From Thalassia testudinum (Eukaryota > Streptophyta > Magnoliopsida > Alismatales > Hydrocharitaceae), in NCBI GenBank assembly GCA_037157565.1, contig JAZHRO010000013.1:79725501-79789500 (forward strand): a DNA stretch of 64,000 nt. Direction: 5' to 3'. Within the stretch, counting starts at the first letter, position 1. Each line of letters starts with the position of its first letter. The notes under the pieces were generated by a model, which ran no database searches, was not told the origin of the DNA, and was given only the letters and a program-made list of their open reading frames with translations. The translations under genes were made by a program, and so were the position numbers. This document shows, piece after piece, positions 10,676 through 22,369 of the stretch.

Positions 10676-12077
10676 ATGTCTTCTTCCAATATTACTTCCA
10701 CCTTAAATTCCATACCCATGTTAAGTGGCTCGAACTTTAAGTCCTAGAAAGAAAACCTATCGATTGTCCTCAGGGTTATGGACTTGGATTAAGCGATTAG
10801 GAAACCCTCTCCCATTCTTACAGATTTGAGTCTTTGTAAACAAAAGGAGAAGGAAAGATGTGAGAAGTCTAACTGCATATCCATGATGATTATGAAAAAG
10901 GCCATACCTGAGGCTTTCAGGGGCACAATGCTGGATGACATTAGTACAGCTAAAGATTTCCTTGCTGATATTGAGAAGCGGTTTGTCAAGAACGAAAAGG
11001 CTAGAATTGGTACACTTTTGGCAAGCCTCATCTCAAAGAAGTATAAGGGGAAGGATAATATACGTGAGTATATTATGGAGATGTTTCATATTGCTTTTAA
11101 GTTGAAAGCACTGAAACTTGACCTCTTAGGGGAATTGTTGGTGTATCTGGTTTTGATCTCTCTTCTACCCTCCTTCAACCAGGTCAAGGTAAGTTATAAC
11201 TGTCAAAAAGAGACTTGGTATCTAAATAAGCTCATCTCGCACTGTGTGCAAGAGGAAGAGAGAATAAAGCATGATGGGACAGAAAGTGCTCATGTTGCCA
11301 CTTCCTTTAACAACAAGGGCAAGGGAAAGAAAAGGGCTATAGAAGTTGCAGATACAACTTCCCAAAAGAAGCAAAAGGGTAAGGCTGTAGAGTCTTCCAA
11401 ATCAAGATGCTTCTTCTGTGGAATTGAGGGACACCAAAGGAAGCATTGTACCAGCTACCACACCTGGCGTGCTAAGAAAGGTACAATTCTCAGTTTGGTT
11501 TGTACGGAAATTAATTTGGCTTCAGTATCTGGGCACACTTGGTTGTTGGATTCAGGTGCCACCACTCACATAAGTGTGTTATGTAGGGTTGCCTGAGCTG
11601 CTGAAGGCCAAATGATGCTGAAAGATTTATTAATGTCGGGGACGGGAAGGCTGTAGAAGTTGAAGATATAGGGAAATTTAGATTATTGATGAAAATCGGT
11701 TCTTATTTGAATTTAGATGAAACTTTTGTAGTACCATCTTTTAGAAGAAATTTAATTTTTGTTTATGTATTGGACAAATGTGGTCATCATTGTTCATTTG
11801 AAAATGGAAAAGTTAGTTTATATTTAAATTCAAATATGGTTGGTTCTGATTTTCTATCTTGTTATGAAAATCTTTATTGTCTTGATACCATATCTTCTTA
11901 TAACGAGTCTTCACTTTTGGACACATGTGGTGTGAAAAGAAAATTAGAAAATGAATCTTCAGCTACTTTATGGTGCCAAAAGAGATTAGGTCACATCTTT
12001 AGGAGAATTGAGAGACTTGTGTCAAACGGTATTTTGGACCCCTTAGATTTTTCTGATTTCAATTAGTGTATAGAATG
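10676..12077 (+). pseudogene. Copia Gag, protease and start of integrase (broken)
   Basis: The frame starts at an ATG at 10676 and is broken by stops near 10744 and 10791, both where related Gags have Trp. It is then open from 10826 to 11596. That part holds the Gag core, a basic Lys-rich stretch, a CCHC knuckle (CFFCGIEGHQRKHC, near 11410-11450) and the protease active-site motif LLDSGATTHIS (near 11540-11570). After a frame change, 11686-12066 carries the rest of protease and the pre-integrase region (LWCQKRLGHI). The next codons, CIEC, are the Cys pair of the integrase zinc finger. Tekay solo LTR B is inserted exactly there. Confidence 0.85.
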
Positions 12078-12108
12078 TGTTACGAACGTGGGCATCAGAC
12101 GGATTTTA

Positions 12109-12136
12109 AGACGTCTGGGAAGTGGCCCAGACGTCT
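12109..12136 (+). repeat. U3 hairpin made of paired AGACGTCT palindromes (copy B)
   Basis: AGACGTCTGGG (12109-12119) is followed by a six-base spacer and CCCAGACGTCT (12126-12136), a perfect 11-bp inverted repeat. The same arrangement lies near the start of the Tekay LTRs of element D (26102-26129, one mismatch) and element E (near 53959). Confidence 0.85.
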
Positions 12137-12272
12137 GGTAATAAATTTTTTCTGCGTACGGGGTTGCGTCTGCGGGCGTGCGCGCGCAGACTGTACCCGC
12201 CGCCTTTGTTCTTCTTTTTCCTCTCTCTCCCTGCAGACGCGTCACTTCTCTTCTCTCTCTCCCCGGGCTGCC

Positions 12273-12280
12273 TTTATATA
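12273..12280 (+). promoter_or_regulatory. TATA box of Tekay LTR B
   Basis: TTTATATA lies about 195 bases from the LTR start and just upstream of a CT-rich leader. The same place holds TATATAA in copy C (17064) and TTATAAG in copy E (54154 and 61863). Confidence 0.5.
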
Positions 12281-12961
12281 CCTTTGCCCTCTCCCTCACC
12301 CTCACTCCACCTTCCTCTTCTCCTTCTCCCTGCCAACGAGAGCGCGAGCGAGCGAGTGAGCGGCTGCGGCAGCAGCGGCCGCGGCGAGCGTGCAGGAAGG
12401 AGTGTTGCGAGAGAAAGGAAGAAGCTCAACCACGAGGGTGAGAGCTTGCCGGGGGAGCTAAAGCCGGCCGGCGGGGGAGCAGCGGGCGTGGGGTGTCGCG
12501 GAGGGGTTGCTGCAGCTCGGGCAGCAAGCAGACACGGCGCGTCGCGGGCAGAGAGCGAACCAGGTCCTGATTCTAGGAAAATTTCCCAAAATTAGACGTC
12601 TGGACCTACATCCAGATGACGCCGAAGACTTCTGGAGGACGATCCAGACGTCTGACAAGTACAATAATTTTCCTTCCTTCTTCTTTTATGCGTGTACGGC
12701 CATGCAGCAGTCCACCACGTTCTTCTGCGCTTTGTCGTGATGAGAGCAGGTGTGTGTGTGTGCAGGTTCTACTTGAGAGGGCACGAGGACCCGCCATCCC
12801 ACATGAATCAGACATCTAGCCACAATGCTAGACGACGGAGAGGACCTCCAGACGTCCGGGGTGACAATCGGTCGTCTGGAAACTAAGGTCAGATGATCCA
12901 ACGGGCTCCTAGACGTCTGAAGGACTACACAGAACCGAGGTACGACCTGAGCGACCTTTTA

Positions 12962-12989
12962 AGATGTCTGGAAGAGGTTCCAGACGTCT
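12962..12989 (+). repeat. Downstream paired-palindrome hairpin (copy B)
   Basis: AGATGTCTGGAA and TTCCAGACGTCT flank a four-base loop, a 12-bp stem with one mismatch, 884 bases from the LTR start. Equivalents lie 910 bases in for copy C, 878 for element D, 931 for the 5' LTR of E and 880 for its 3' LTR. All are followed by the same conserved block ('gacccgtttaggg' or 'ggcccgtttaggg'). Confidence 0.85.
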
Positions 12990-13254
12990 GATTTTGGACA
13001 GATTCGTCATTTTTGACCCGTTTAGGGCCCGTTTGGAGTCCGTTTTCCGCGTTTCGAGTTATGTCCTTTCCAGATTTAATTCTTCTACCTGTTTACAGTA
13101 ATTGTATACTGTTCTGAAAAACTCCTTGTGATTGATCCTTGTGTTCGGACCTCGTTCCGTTGCAGTTTAGGGGTTGCAGAGGCGTGCGGGATTGCCAACC
13201 ATGCCCCCAGTACTCCCAGTTTCGCTGGTAGAGTGGCTTTTTTAAATTAATAGA

Positions 13255-13395
13255 GTCTAGGGCATTGCATGAACCCTAGGACTGAGAAATTAGATTGAAT
13301 GATAGATCCTAGGGTATTGCATGAATCCTAGGATTGGAAAACTAGATTGAATGATAGATCCTAGGGTACAGCATGAATCCTAGGACTGGGAAACT
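13255..13395 (+). repeat. 52-bp tandem repeat of Tekay LTR (copy B)
   Basis: About three degenerate units, each with two CCTAGG-like palindromes around 'ttgcatgaa(t/c)', followed by 'aaactagattgaatgatagat'-type sequence. The same array lies at about 55185-55330, 62885-63030, 24835-24970 and 32550-32690. Copy C retains about one unit near 18100. Confidence 0.8.
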
Positions 13396-14732
13396 AATTG
13401 AATATATAAATATTGCAGTCTTGGAAAAGTAAAAAGGAAATGATAACTACCTGTAAATTTGTTAACAGCTGCCTGTTATGAATGAATAAATACGATTGAG
13501 AACATGGGTTATATAAATATAAAGCTGGAACGGTGAAACCCAAAATAGCCGAACAAGAAGAACATGAACCCTATGGGGAATTAGGAGTAGAACCCCTGGA
13601 AAGAGAATGGAATGGAACTGAGAAAGTAAAATGCGGAAGTGTGTTGTCTCTTGGGTACGTGGTACCAAGGAGAGCACATATTACCTCTTAGTGTAGAGGG
13701 GAGCTTGCCGCCCTCAGGTTGAGACCGGGGTGGGTTTGGCCACTGTACACCGACTTGCTAGCCCTCGCGTACGTAGTACCAAGGAGAGCTACTTGTGTAG
13801 GGAGATCACTAGCTACCCCACGGGCCCCGGGGTTCTACTAGCTCTCCTACACCGACTTGTTAGGCCCACTGGGCAAACCAGGGTAGTCAGGCGAGGGTGC
13901 GCGGACTGTGGAGGGGTTGGACCCCTATTACTGAGAGGGCTCTGTCCTATACTGGTTCCATACTGTGCTTTGGGCGCACCCGTTAATGGAAACGACTGAC
14001 TGCGTGCCAGTGTGGGGTAGCTACCCGTGCGCTTATCGCACGTGCCATAGTCATCGTTACATTTGTCAGCGACCTTGGGGTGGTTGACTGAGGGTAGGAC
14101 CACCACGAGGGACTCTCCTGGCCAGGAGAGCACCACGTGTTACTTCTACTTTTCGGAAAAGACTGCAATCAAGATCGTTCCCATGAGGAACATTCAAGAT
14201 CAAGAGAAGGATCTGAGAAATAAATCAATAGTGAAAATAGAAAGACATAAATAAAGAAAGTAACAATATAACAGCTACTGTGCACTCTACTGCTTCTTTT
14301 AGTTTTAGTTGCCACTTTATTCAGCGTTTCGCTGACATGTCACCCTTGTTACTTTTTCAGGAGTAGGTGTTGAGCAGCCAGAGTCAGCGGCTGCGGAGGG
14401 CGCTGAGCCTAGTAGAGCCCAGTAGGGTTACCTGTAGTACTTTCTGTACTTTCTTTCTGCTGTAATGAGTGGTTTTCTGTTACTCCCTGTACTCTCTTTA
14501 TTGTAAACTTCATGTTTATGTATATGCTTATTTCTCTACTGTTGTGGTGATGTATACTGTAGTGTTTCTTTCCTTTACTGTTGTATTTTGTTACTGCTAG
14601 TTATATACATGGTGAATGTGGTTTATTTTACTTCTCTTTTGGTTACTTTCTCGTTGGACGACTGGGTCTTAGGATTAGTTGAGTCGGTCCGATTCTCGTG
14701 TCTCGTAGGGATTCGGGAATCGGGTCGTTACA

Positions 14733-16860
14733 GAATGTATTAAGGGGAAACAAACCAACAGTAGGAAGTTTGAAGCCAATAGGTCAAATGGTATCTTAGG
14801 TGTGATTCATACGGACATCTATGGGCCATGTTCTCGACCTGCATTGAATGGCCAGTAGCATTTTATCACATTCATAAATCACTACTCAAGATATAGCTTC
14901 ATCTACCTAATTCATGAAAATGCACAGTCACTGAACATGTTCAAAAATTATAAAGTCAAAGTTGAGAATCAACTCGACAGAAGGATTAAATCTGTCAGAT
15001 CTGATCGTGGTAGTAGATACTACGACAGATATGACAAATTAGGTAAACAACATCCAGGACTGTTTACCAAATTCCTAGAGGAATGCGATAACGTTCTTCA
15101 GTACACCATGCCAGGTTCGCCTACTATAAATGATGTTGCTGAGAGATGAAACAGAATAATTAAAGACATGGTAGGGAGTATGATCGCTCATTCTTTCTTA
15201 CCAATTCACTCTGGGGAGAGGCCTTAAATATTACAGCTTATATTCTGAATAGAGTCCTAATTAAGGCAACTAACATGATCCCATATGAGCTATGGACTGG
15301 GCTTCCGCCCAATCTTAAGCATTTTCATGTGTGGGGATGTCCAATTGAGGCTAGGCCTTATAGGCCAAATGAAAAGAAACTGGGCACAAGGATTGTTAGC
15401 TATTATTTTGTTGGGTATTCTGAAAGTTCAAGAGGTTATAAATTTTATGATCCCACAACTAAGGTTATTGTTGAGTCTGGTAATGGCATGTTCTTTGAGA
15501 GTATTAAGTCTGCCCAAGGTGATAGGGTTAAAGTCTGTCTTTAAAGAGAAAAATGTAGTTATTCTTTCTGTAGTTACTTAGGTTGATGAGGAGCATGTCT
15601 TTGACATACCTTAAGATAACTCCAATGAAGACAATGATATGGGTTTAACCCTCGTAGGGTAGCCTCAAACACATACAGAAACTGTACCATTAAGGAGATC
15701 CACAAGGGAAAGAAGGAGTGTCATTTCGGATGATTATGTGGTATTCCTTTAGGAGAATGAAATAGACATTGGGGTGATGGAAGATGATCCTATCAACTTT
15801 CATCAGGCAATGGAAAGTCCAAATCATGAAAAGTGGATTGAAGTAATGGAAGAGGAAATGAAATTAATGAAAGACAATGATGTTTGGGATGTTGTTCCAC
15901 TACTAGAGGGTGGGAAATCTATTGGATGCAAATGGATTTTTAAAATCAAACTGGATTCGAAATGAAACGTGGAATTATACAAAGCGCGTATTGTCTCTAA
16001 GGGTTTTACCTAAAAGAAGGGTATTGACTATAATGAGACATTTCTCCTGTTTCTTCTAAGGATTTATTAAGGGTCATAATGACACTTGTGACCCACTTTG
16101 ATCTTGAGTTGCATGAAATGGATTTGAAGACTGCATTTCTTAATAGTGGCATTGAAGAAACCATTTATATGATTCAGCCTGAACATTTTGTTACAGGTGA
16201 TCCAAAAGGCATGGTATGAAAATTAAAGAAATCATCTATGGGCTCAAGCAGGCATCCAGACAATGACATTTTAAGTTTCATGAGGTGATTCTCTTGTTTG
16301 ATTTTGAGGCGAATTTGGCTGATGAATATATATACCATAAGTTCTATGGGAGTAGGTATATCTTCTTGATCCTGTATGTAAATGACATTTTGCTTGCCAC
16401 TAATGACATGAGTATCCTATTAGATACCAAGAAATTTCTTGCCAAACATTTTGATATGAAAGATCTTAGAGATGCTTCATTTGTGTTAGGGATTGAAATC
16501 GTTCTCTCCATATTCTAGGTTTATCCCAAAGAAGCTATATAGATAAGGTACTCAAACAGTATGGCATGCAAGATTGCAAGCCACTGGATACTCCTGTGGC
16601 TAAAGGAGTCAAGTTTAGTCTCAATCAATGCCCTGTAAGTGATTTGGATAAACAGAAGATGCAAACAGTTCCTTATGCATTTGTCATTAGCAGTATAAAG
16701 TATGCCCAGGTCTGTACCAGACCAGACTTGGCAAACATTACAGGCATGTTGGGCATATACTTGGCAAACCCAGGAAAGGACCATTGTAGAGCAGCCAAGA
16801 GAGTTTGAGATATTTGCAGAAAACATGGGATTATATGCTCACCTTCCGAAGGTTAGAAAA
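14733..16860 (+). pseudogene. Copia integrase core and reverse transcriptase (broken)
   Basis: Integrase resumes after LTR B: first Asp in HTDIYGP (near 14812), second in SVRSDRGSRYYD (near 15000), and Glu in NDVAER (near 15140) just before an in-frame stop. The integrase C-terminal GKF-like region includes YELWTG, VWGCPIEARPYRPNEKKLG and VGYSESSRGYKFYDP (15275-15544). RT starts near 15790 (HEKWIEVMEEEMK, IGCKWIFKIKLD) and passes several stops and frame changes. It reaches the catalytic region at 16369-16410, which reads LYVNDILLATND; the usual YVDD is YVND, so a catalytic Asp is lost. It ends at Tekay LTR C. Confidence 0.85.
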
Positions 16861-17063
16861 TGTAAAGACCCATTCTATTTTGAGCCTTTTAAGACGTCTG
16901 GACTGTCAGTCAGACGTCTGGTCAGATGTTTGGACTCCTTCCCAGATGTCTGGAAATTGAAAAATCTGTATGCAGGGTCGGTTCTACTCGCTGGCTGCGT
17001 GCAAATAGCTTCCTTCTCTCTCTTCTCCTTTTCTCCCCCTCACCGAACACTAATCCCACTCCC

Positions 17064-17070
17064 TATATAA
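17064..17070 (+). promoter_or_regulatory. TATA box of Tekay LTR C
   Basis: TATATAA lies about 204 bases from the LTR start, upstream of a C/T-rich leader, at the same relative position as in the other copies. Confidence 0.5.
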
Positions 17071-17770
17071 GAGCCCTCTCCCTCCTTCCTCTCTTCTCCT
17101 CTCCACCACCACCACTTTCCTTCCTCTCCACTGCCATGAGAGAGACGAGCAAGAGAGAGGGAGCGAGACTGAGAGCGAGGAGTGAGGAGGAGGAGCAGCG
17201 TGAAGAGAGGGAGGAGGTTGAGCTTGCGAGCTCGGAGAGGCTCACCGAAGTGCGCACGGCCACCGTGGCACGTGCAGGAGTGCGTCGGGGGAACCGTCCC
17301 CGACTTCTTGCAGCGGTTGGAGCTGCAGCCGAGAGGGAGTAGCCGCGGTGGAGCACGACGAGAGGAGCGGGAGCTCATGTTGATACTAGGTTTTTTCCAA
17401 TATCAGACGTCCGAAGTACCTTCCAGACGACGGGTTGGATGTCTGGTAACAACACCGGACGTCTGAAAGCAGGTATTCACGAAGGTACGTCCTTCTTGCG
17501 GTTGCAACCATGCAGGTAACGCCGCAAAGCTATTATGTTTGTCTAAAAGGGGATTACTGCTCTGTCATGCGTAGGAGCAGCTTTGGGAAGGCACACGGCA
17601 CGCCCTCCCACGCATTTCGGACATCTGGACAGCTTAGCAGATGACCGAAGGCACTCCCAGACGACTGAAGGATAGGTCGGATGTCTGGAGTTGAGTCCAG
17701 ATGGTCAAGTGGGAGTCTTGGACGTCTGAGGTCGACGCATGGACTTGAGGTGAGACTCTAATGACTCTTA

Positions 17771-17798
17771 AGACGTCTGGACTTTGTGCCAGACGTCT
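17771..17798 (+). repeat. Downstream paired-palindrome hairpin (copy C)
   Basis: AGACGTCTGG and CCAGACGTCT flank an eight-base loop, a perfect 10-bp stem. The loop differs from that of copies B and D while the stem is kept. Confidence 0.85.
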
Positions 17799-19512
17799 AA
17801 TTTGGTTTTGCAGTTCTATTTTTGACCCGTTTAGGGTCCATTTGGGGTTCGTTTTACGCAAACAAGATATCTGTGGTTTCCTTGTGAGTTCCTCTACATG
17901 TTAGAAACCTTTTTATACTGTTCTGAACATTCCATTGTGTTATGTCCCTTGGTATAGGACTTCGACCCGTTATGTGTCTAGGGCTTGCAGAGGCACGTGA
18001 GTCTGCTGTTCTAGCCCCCAGTACTCCTGGATTATCTGGTAGAGTGGTTTCCCCCTGCTCTTTTATTAAACATGAATGCTGTCATGATAATTAGATAACT
18101 AGAAACCTAGGATGTGGCATGAATCCTAGGATGAGAAATTGTTGCACTATTTGTATGCGTGATTAAGATTGCAGTCATGAATGAATGAGCTGAATTGTAA
18201 ACAACTGCCTGTTAATAAATAAGAGCTGCCTGTTAGAATATGAAATGCCTGAGATAACTAGACAATTACCTGTGATATCACTTGTTGCATATGTTAATTG
18301 TGGAAATACGAGCTGCATATGTATAATACAAGAATGGAATTGTGAATGATGAAACGTGGTATGGAATAATATGGTGAATATGAGCATGAACCCTACGGGG
18401 AGTTAGGAGTAGAGCTCCTGTGGATGAATGGAAAGATCTGGAAATGTGAGTGAGAAGTGTACTGGCCCTTGAGTACGTAGTACCAAGGAGAGCGACTGTC
18501 CCCTGTTTAGTGTAGAGCGGAGCTAGCCACCCTGGGGTTGGGACCCGAGGTTAGGATTGGCCACTCTACACTGTACTTGGGAGAGCTACTAGTGTAGGGA
18601 GAGAGCTAGCCACCCCACGAGGCCCGGGGTTCAGCTAGCCGCCCTACACCGACTTGTTAGGCCCATTGGGCAAACCGGGGTAGCCAGACGAGGGTACGCG
18701 GACTGTAGAAGGGCGAGACCCCTGTTACTAAGAGGGCTAGGCCCTATGCTATTCCGTGCTGTACTTTGGGCATACCCATTAGCGGAAACGACTGACCGCG
18801 TGCCAGTGCGGGGTAGATACCCATGCGCTTATCGCATGTGCCGTAGTCACTACTACATCTGTCCGTGACCTCGAGGTGGTTGATTGGGTGTAGGATCACC
18901 ATAGGAGACTCTCCCGGCTAGGAGAGCACCACGTGTGCCTTTTACTCTTCAGAAAAAACTTCAATCAAGATTGTTTCCACAAGGAACATGCGAGATCAAG
19001 AAAGAAACTTGAAAGTAAACCAATGGATGAAAATGAATTACTTGTAAAATAAATAATTGGAAAAGATAAATTTACTTGTTAGCTTTTACTGCTTTAGATA
19101 GTCTGGTTATCACTCTACTCAGTGTTTGCTGACTCCGTTTACTCATAACCCTTTATAAGTCCAGGAGTTGAGCAGCCCGAGTCATCGGCTATATAGGGCG
19201 TTGGGCCCAGTCGAGCCCAGCAGTAGTTTCCTGTTGTAGTTGTACTCTCTTTTCTACTAGTGAGTTTTAGACTGTTGTTACCGATTTATTACTGTACTTT
19301 TGTTTATACTTTCCTGTTGTTGTGGTGGCATGTACTGTTTAACAACTTTTACTTCCTTACTGCTTGTACTCTTTTACTATTAGTTACCTTGCATAGTGAA
19401 TGTGGTTTATTTTCCTACTTTTCAGTTATTTCTTGTTGGACAATTGGGTCTTGAGATTAGTCGAGTCGAGCCGGTCTCGGGTCCTATAGGGATTCGGGAA
19501 CGGGTCGTAACA

Positions 19513-20013
19513 GAAAAGCTTTAGGTCTTCGGCTATACTGACTTTGATTTTGTTAGGTGCCAAGATAGCAAAAAGTCTACTTCAGGATATGTTTTTCTGC
19601 TTGCTATTGGTGTCATCTCTTAGAAGAGTGCAAAACAGTCTCTTATTGCATCTTCCACCATGCCAGCAGAATTCATAGCATGCTATGAGGCATCCAATCA
19701 TGGAGTATGGTTGTGGAATTTTATATTGGGGTTGCTCATGGTAGATGGCATTGACAGGGCACTACAACTATTTTGTGATAATCAGTCCGCAATCCTCTAC
19801 TCCAATAACAACATGAACTCCTTCAAGTCAAAGCACATTGAGATCAAGTTCCTGGTTATTAAAGAACGAATACAGAATGGACAATTGTCTATTAAACACA
19901 TCGGTACAGACTCTATGGTTGCGGATTCGCTTATTAAAGGAATAATACCCAAGATGTTCCATAAACACGTAACTTTTATGGGTCGTATGTCCTTACAGAA
20001 ATTTAAGCTTTAG
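19513..20013 (+). pseudogene. Copia RNase H remnant
   Basis: Sequence following LTR C encodes the decayed 'GYTDFDF..CQDSKKSTSGYVF' start of copia RNase H, with frame damage. It is then open from 19660 to the stop at 20013, with AEFIACYEASNHGVW, LFCDNQSAILYSNN, SKHIEIKFLVIKERI and the terminal ADSLIKGI. This is the usual copia Pol C-terminus, so 20013 marks the end of the coding region. Confidence 0.85.
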
Positions 20014-20179
20014 TAGGAGTTTGTAAATTTTTATAGTGCTCATTTGTAATAGACAACTTTGGTAATTTAGTTTTCAGTTATTCAGTTCTTTAGTATGTAT
20101 AAAGTTTTGTAAAACTTCATTTCTGTTGAAATAAACAAAACTTAAAGTTTTCAGTTGATTTTTCATTCTAAGAAGTAAT
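20014..20179 (+). other. Copia 3' non-coding sequence before the Athila-type insertion
   Basis: AT-rich sequence directly after the Pol stop; no open frame. The point where copia sequence ends and the Athila-type LTR begins is not clear, and 20179 is an estimate. Confidence 0.4.
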
Positions 20180-22369
20180 TTGGTTTCGATTTTTGGAAGT
20201 GATCTCTATTTGGCGGATGTTAACTCGCTTCTACCGTATTTTAAAAATTGTTTCACGTTGTAGTATAGACGATAGAAGCATGATGAACATTTAAATTTAT
20301 ATAACTCGAAACATCAATAAAATCCAATGTCATCTTTGGGAGTAAGAAATGAGCGAATATCACTATTTTGGATTTCACAAAAATTAACCTGAAGAACTAG
20401 ATCTAATGAAGCTTTTCTTTTAATGCACAAAATCTAGTTTAAAATGATTTAAATTGAATTCGAAACCTAATACTATAACTGAGGAAATTCAATTAATGCT
20501 TAGCAAAAGTTAATCTAAAAATAATGTGCTTAAGCATTCAGAATATCAAATAACTATTGTTGGGAAATATTACATCAAAGGGCATCAAATAATCCAATTA
20601 GTGAAACAAGGTTTAATATAAAAAGGAGTCCTTCAAATCAATCCTTGCATTGTTGCGATTTAGTCTCTGAAGCTTTATGATTCAGTCCTCAGGAACCCTT
20701 GCAAGTGGGTCCTTTTCTTACGAAGAGGTCCTCCAACCTCTTCTTCCTTTCTCCTTCACAGCCAATGACCCACGCCGGAGCACGGCCGGAGCTGCTGCTC
20801 TAGTGGTCGTTGAGGTCCAGTCTAAGGTGGAGAGGTGTCGCTCGAGGATGGTCAACGTGGTGGCGGTGTTGGATCGACGAATGGAAGCGAGGCGACGATG
20901 GTGGGCAATGCTGGAGATGAAGATGATGGGTTTCAACAAAACTCTGGTGTGTACCCGTCATCAAAACATCGGTTGAATGACCCCAATTAAACACCAAGAA
21001 GCTCCAGCGTGAGGTGCCAGAGTAAAGCCCTAAGCAAATCAATGGTGGAGATGGCGGACAAGACCTAATGAAGAAGGTCCTCACAGCTATGAATGGCGGT
21101 GACGGATGCGGCGAATGGCGCAATGCACGGAGCGATGAATCTCTAGAAACCTGATTGGGGATGCTACGAAACTAAGCCCTAACCTAATTTGATGAGAGGA
21201 GGGGAGAAGAGACCCACCAAGCATGAGGAGGAAGAGGACATCAACGGTGATTGATCGGAGTGATGGAGAAGGGTAGAAACTCCAAAACTTTGCGTGAAGC
21301 TTCCTGCAAGGGTGGAGAAGAGAAACCTTCTCCCAATTTCAACAGAAGAGCGACGAATGAAGGGGTTGAGTGAAGCTTCGAGGTGCTCTAATGGTGCATG
21401 AAGGAGGAAGAGGAAGAAGGGGTTTCCACACCCAATTTTTACACAAAATTGATCCTTAGGAGATGGCCAACATATATAGAGGATGATCCATGCAAATAGA
21501 TGAAAGGATGAGCAGCAACAATGCTGCAAACCACGTGAAACCATGGGTTGTTTGACCACGGATTGCATCATGGAGAAAGCACCATTGGTGATGTGGTCGC
21601 CTCCGAACGATGTGGAATTTGAAGAACAACTCCAAGTTTCACAGGGAGAGGTGGAGAGAGTCAGCGGGAATTTGCGCATGAATCTCACCAATCCACACGC
21701 CACGGATGCGTGAAGGTTGAGTGACCTTAATGTGAAGACAAGAAGTTGGGGGGTCTTTGAAGTTTCAAGGTTCAAACTGCAAACTAGGTCCATATGAAGT
21801 CCAAATGAACTCAAATTTTTATGATAGCCTAATTTAGGCCTAAGGAATTCAATGGTGACTTCAATTTTAGGTTTCGATGATGTTTGCATGGTCAACTTAC
21901 GTTTAGACTCAAAATGTACCAAATTACTACCTACATTCTGTTTTAGGCCAAAACGAGTTTCGATTGTCAAATCAACTGTGGCAAACCTTATAAAATATTT
22001 TTAAATAATTTTTAAAAGGTTTAGATTACATTTATTTTCATTAAAACTATCTTAATTGAAGTAGGGTTGAAATTATGATTTTTAATTAAGAATTAACATT
22101 CGTTTTGAATGAAAATCTTAAATTACTCAATATCAACCCACTTTTAGGAAATTTAGGCTTAACTACCTTTAATTTACCATAAATTTTCCCTTCAGCTAAT
22201 CTGTATTTATAATTGTTCATGAAAATTACAGAATTAACCCCTATTTTTATTAATTCCTCTATTTTCAACCTTGATTGAGTTATACCCTTTTAATGTATTA
22301 ATTGGGTGAATTTAATTTTAGAACTTAGTCAAATTAGGTTAGATATAGTGAATGATGGCAATGCTATTA
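20180..22369 (-). mobile_element. Athila-type LTR (copy F), left border unresolved
   Basis: The 21780-22369 part matches in order 39090-39664, 48060-48651 and the reverse of 52467-53050. Shared blocks include 'aactaggtc', 'cctaatttaggcctaagga', 'ggtcaa.tta' and a terminal 'gatggcaat' hairpin-like end. On the minus strand the LTR begins at 22369. Its TATA box (21471-21480) lies about 890 bases in, as in the three relatives. No pol sequence adjoins it, and it sits in the 3' non-coding part of the copia element. The TG/CA end at the left and a target duplication were not found. A 263-codon minus-strand open frame (21179-21970) has no recognisable domain and is not called a gene. Confidence 0.65.
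21471..21480 (-). promoter_or_regulatory. TATA box of Athila-type LTR F
   Basis: The minus strand reads TCTATATATG, at nearly the same distance from the LTR start as the TATA boxes of copies G, H and I. Confidence 0.5.

Larger units (their letters stand above)
12078..14732 (+). mobile_element. Tekay-type solo LTR (copy B) inside copia integrase
   Basis: The insert starts TGTTACGAAC and ends GGGTCGTTACA, 2,655 bp. GAATG is duplicated on both sides (12073-12077 and 14733-14737), and the copia reading frame resumes across it (Cys-Ile-Lys-Gly-Lys). No internal region remains, so the two original LTRs recombined. It contains a TATA box (12273-12280), a paired AGACGTCT hairpin near its start (12109-12136), a second one at 12962-12989, and a 52-bp tandem repeat near 13255-13395. 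Open frames within it reflect GC-rich sequence and are not taken as genes. Confidence 0.95.
16861..19512 (+). mobile_element. Tekay-type solo LTR (copy C) between copia RT and RNase H
   Basis: The insert starts TGTAAAGACC and ends CGGGTCGTAACA, 2,652 bp, with GAAAA duplicated at 16856-16860 and 19513-19517. Copia coding sequence continues on both sides. It shares the LTR plan of copy B: TATA box at 17064-17070, GACGTC motifs at 16891, 16911, 17404, 17457 and 17718, hairpin at 17771-17798, and a distal 'ggcccttgagtac' block at 18467. It is closer to copy A than to B over 18290-18700. No internal region remains. Confidence 0.95.

Noticed and set aside
12122..12595. Overlapping open frames in Tekay LTR B and the equivalents near 17000, 54000 and 61900
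   Set aside because: C/T- and G/C-rich LTR leader sequence; the frames differ between copies and show no domain.
21179..21970. 263-codon minus-strand frame
   Set aside because: It lies across the TATA box and leader of an Athila-type LTR; copies G, H and I do not preserve it and no domain is recognisable.
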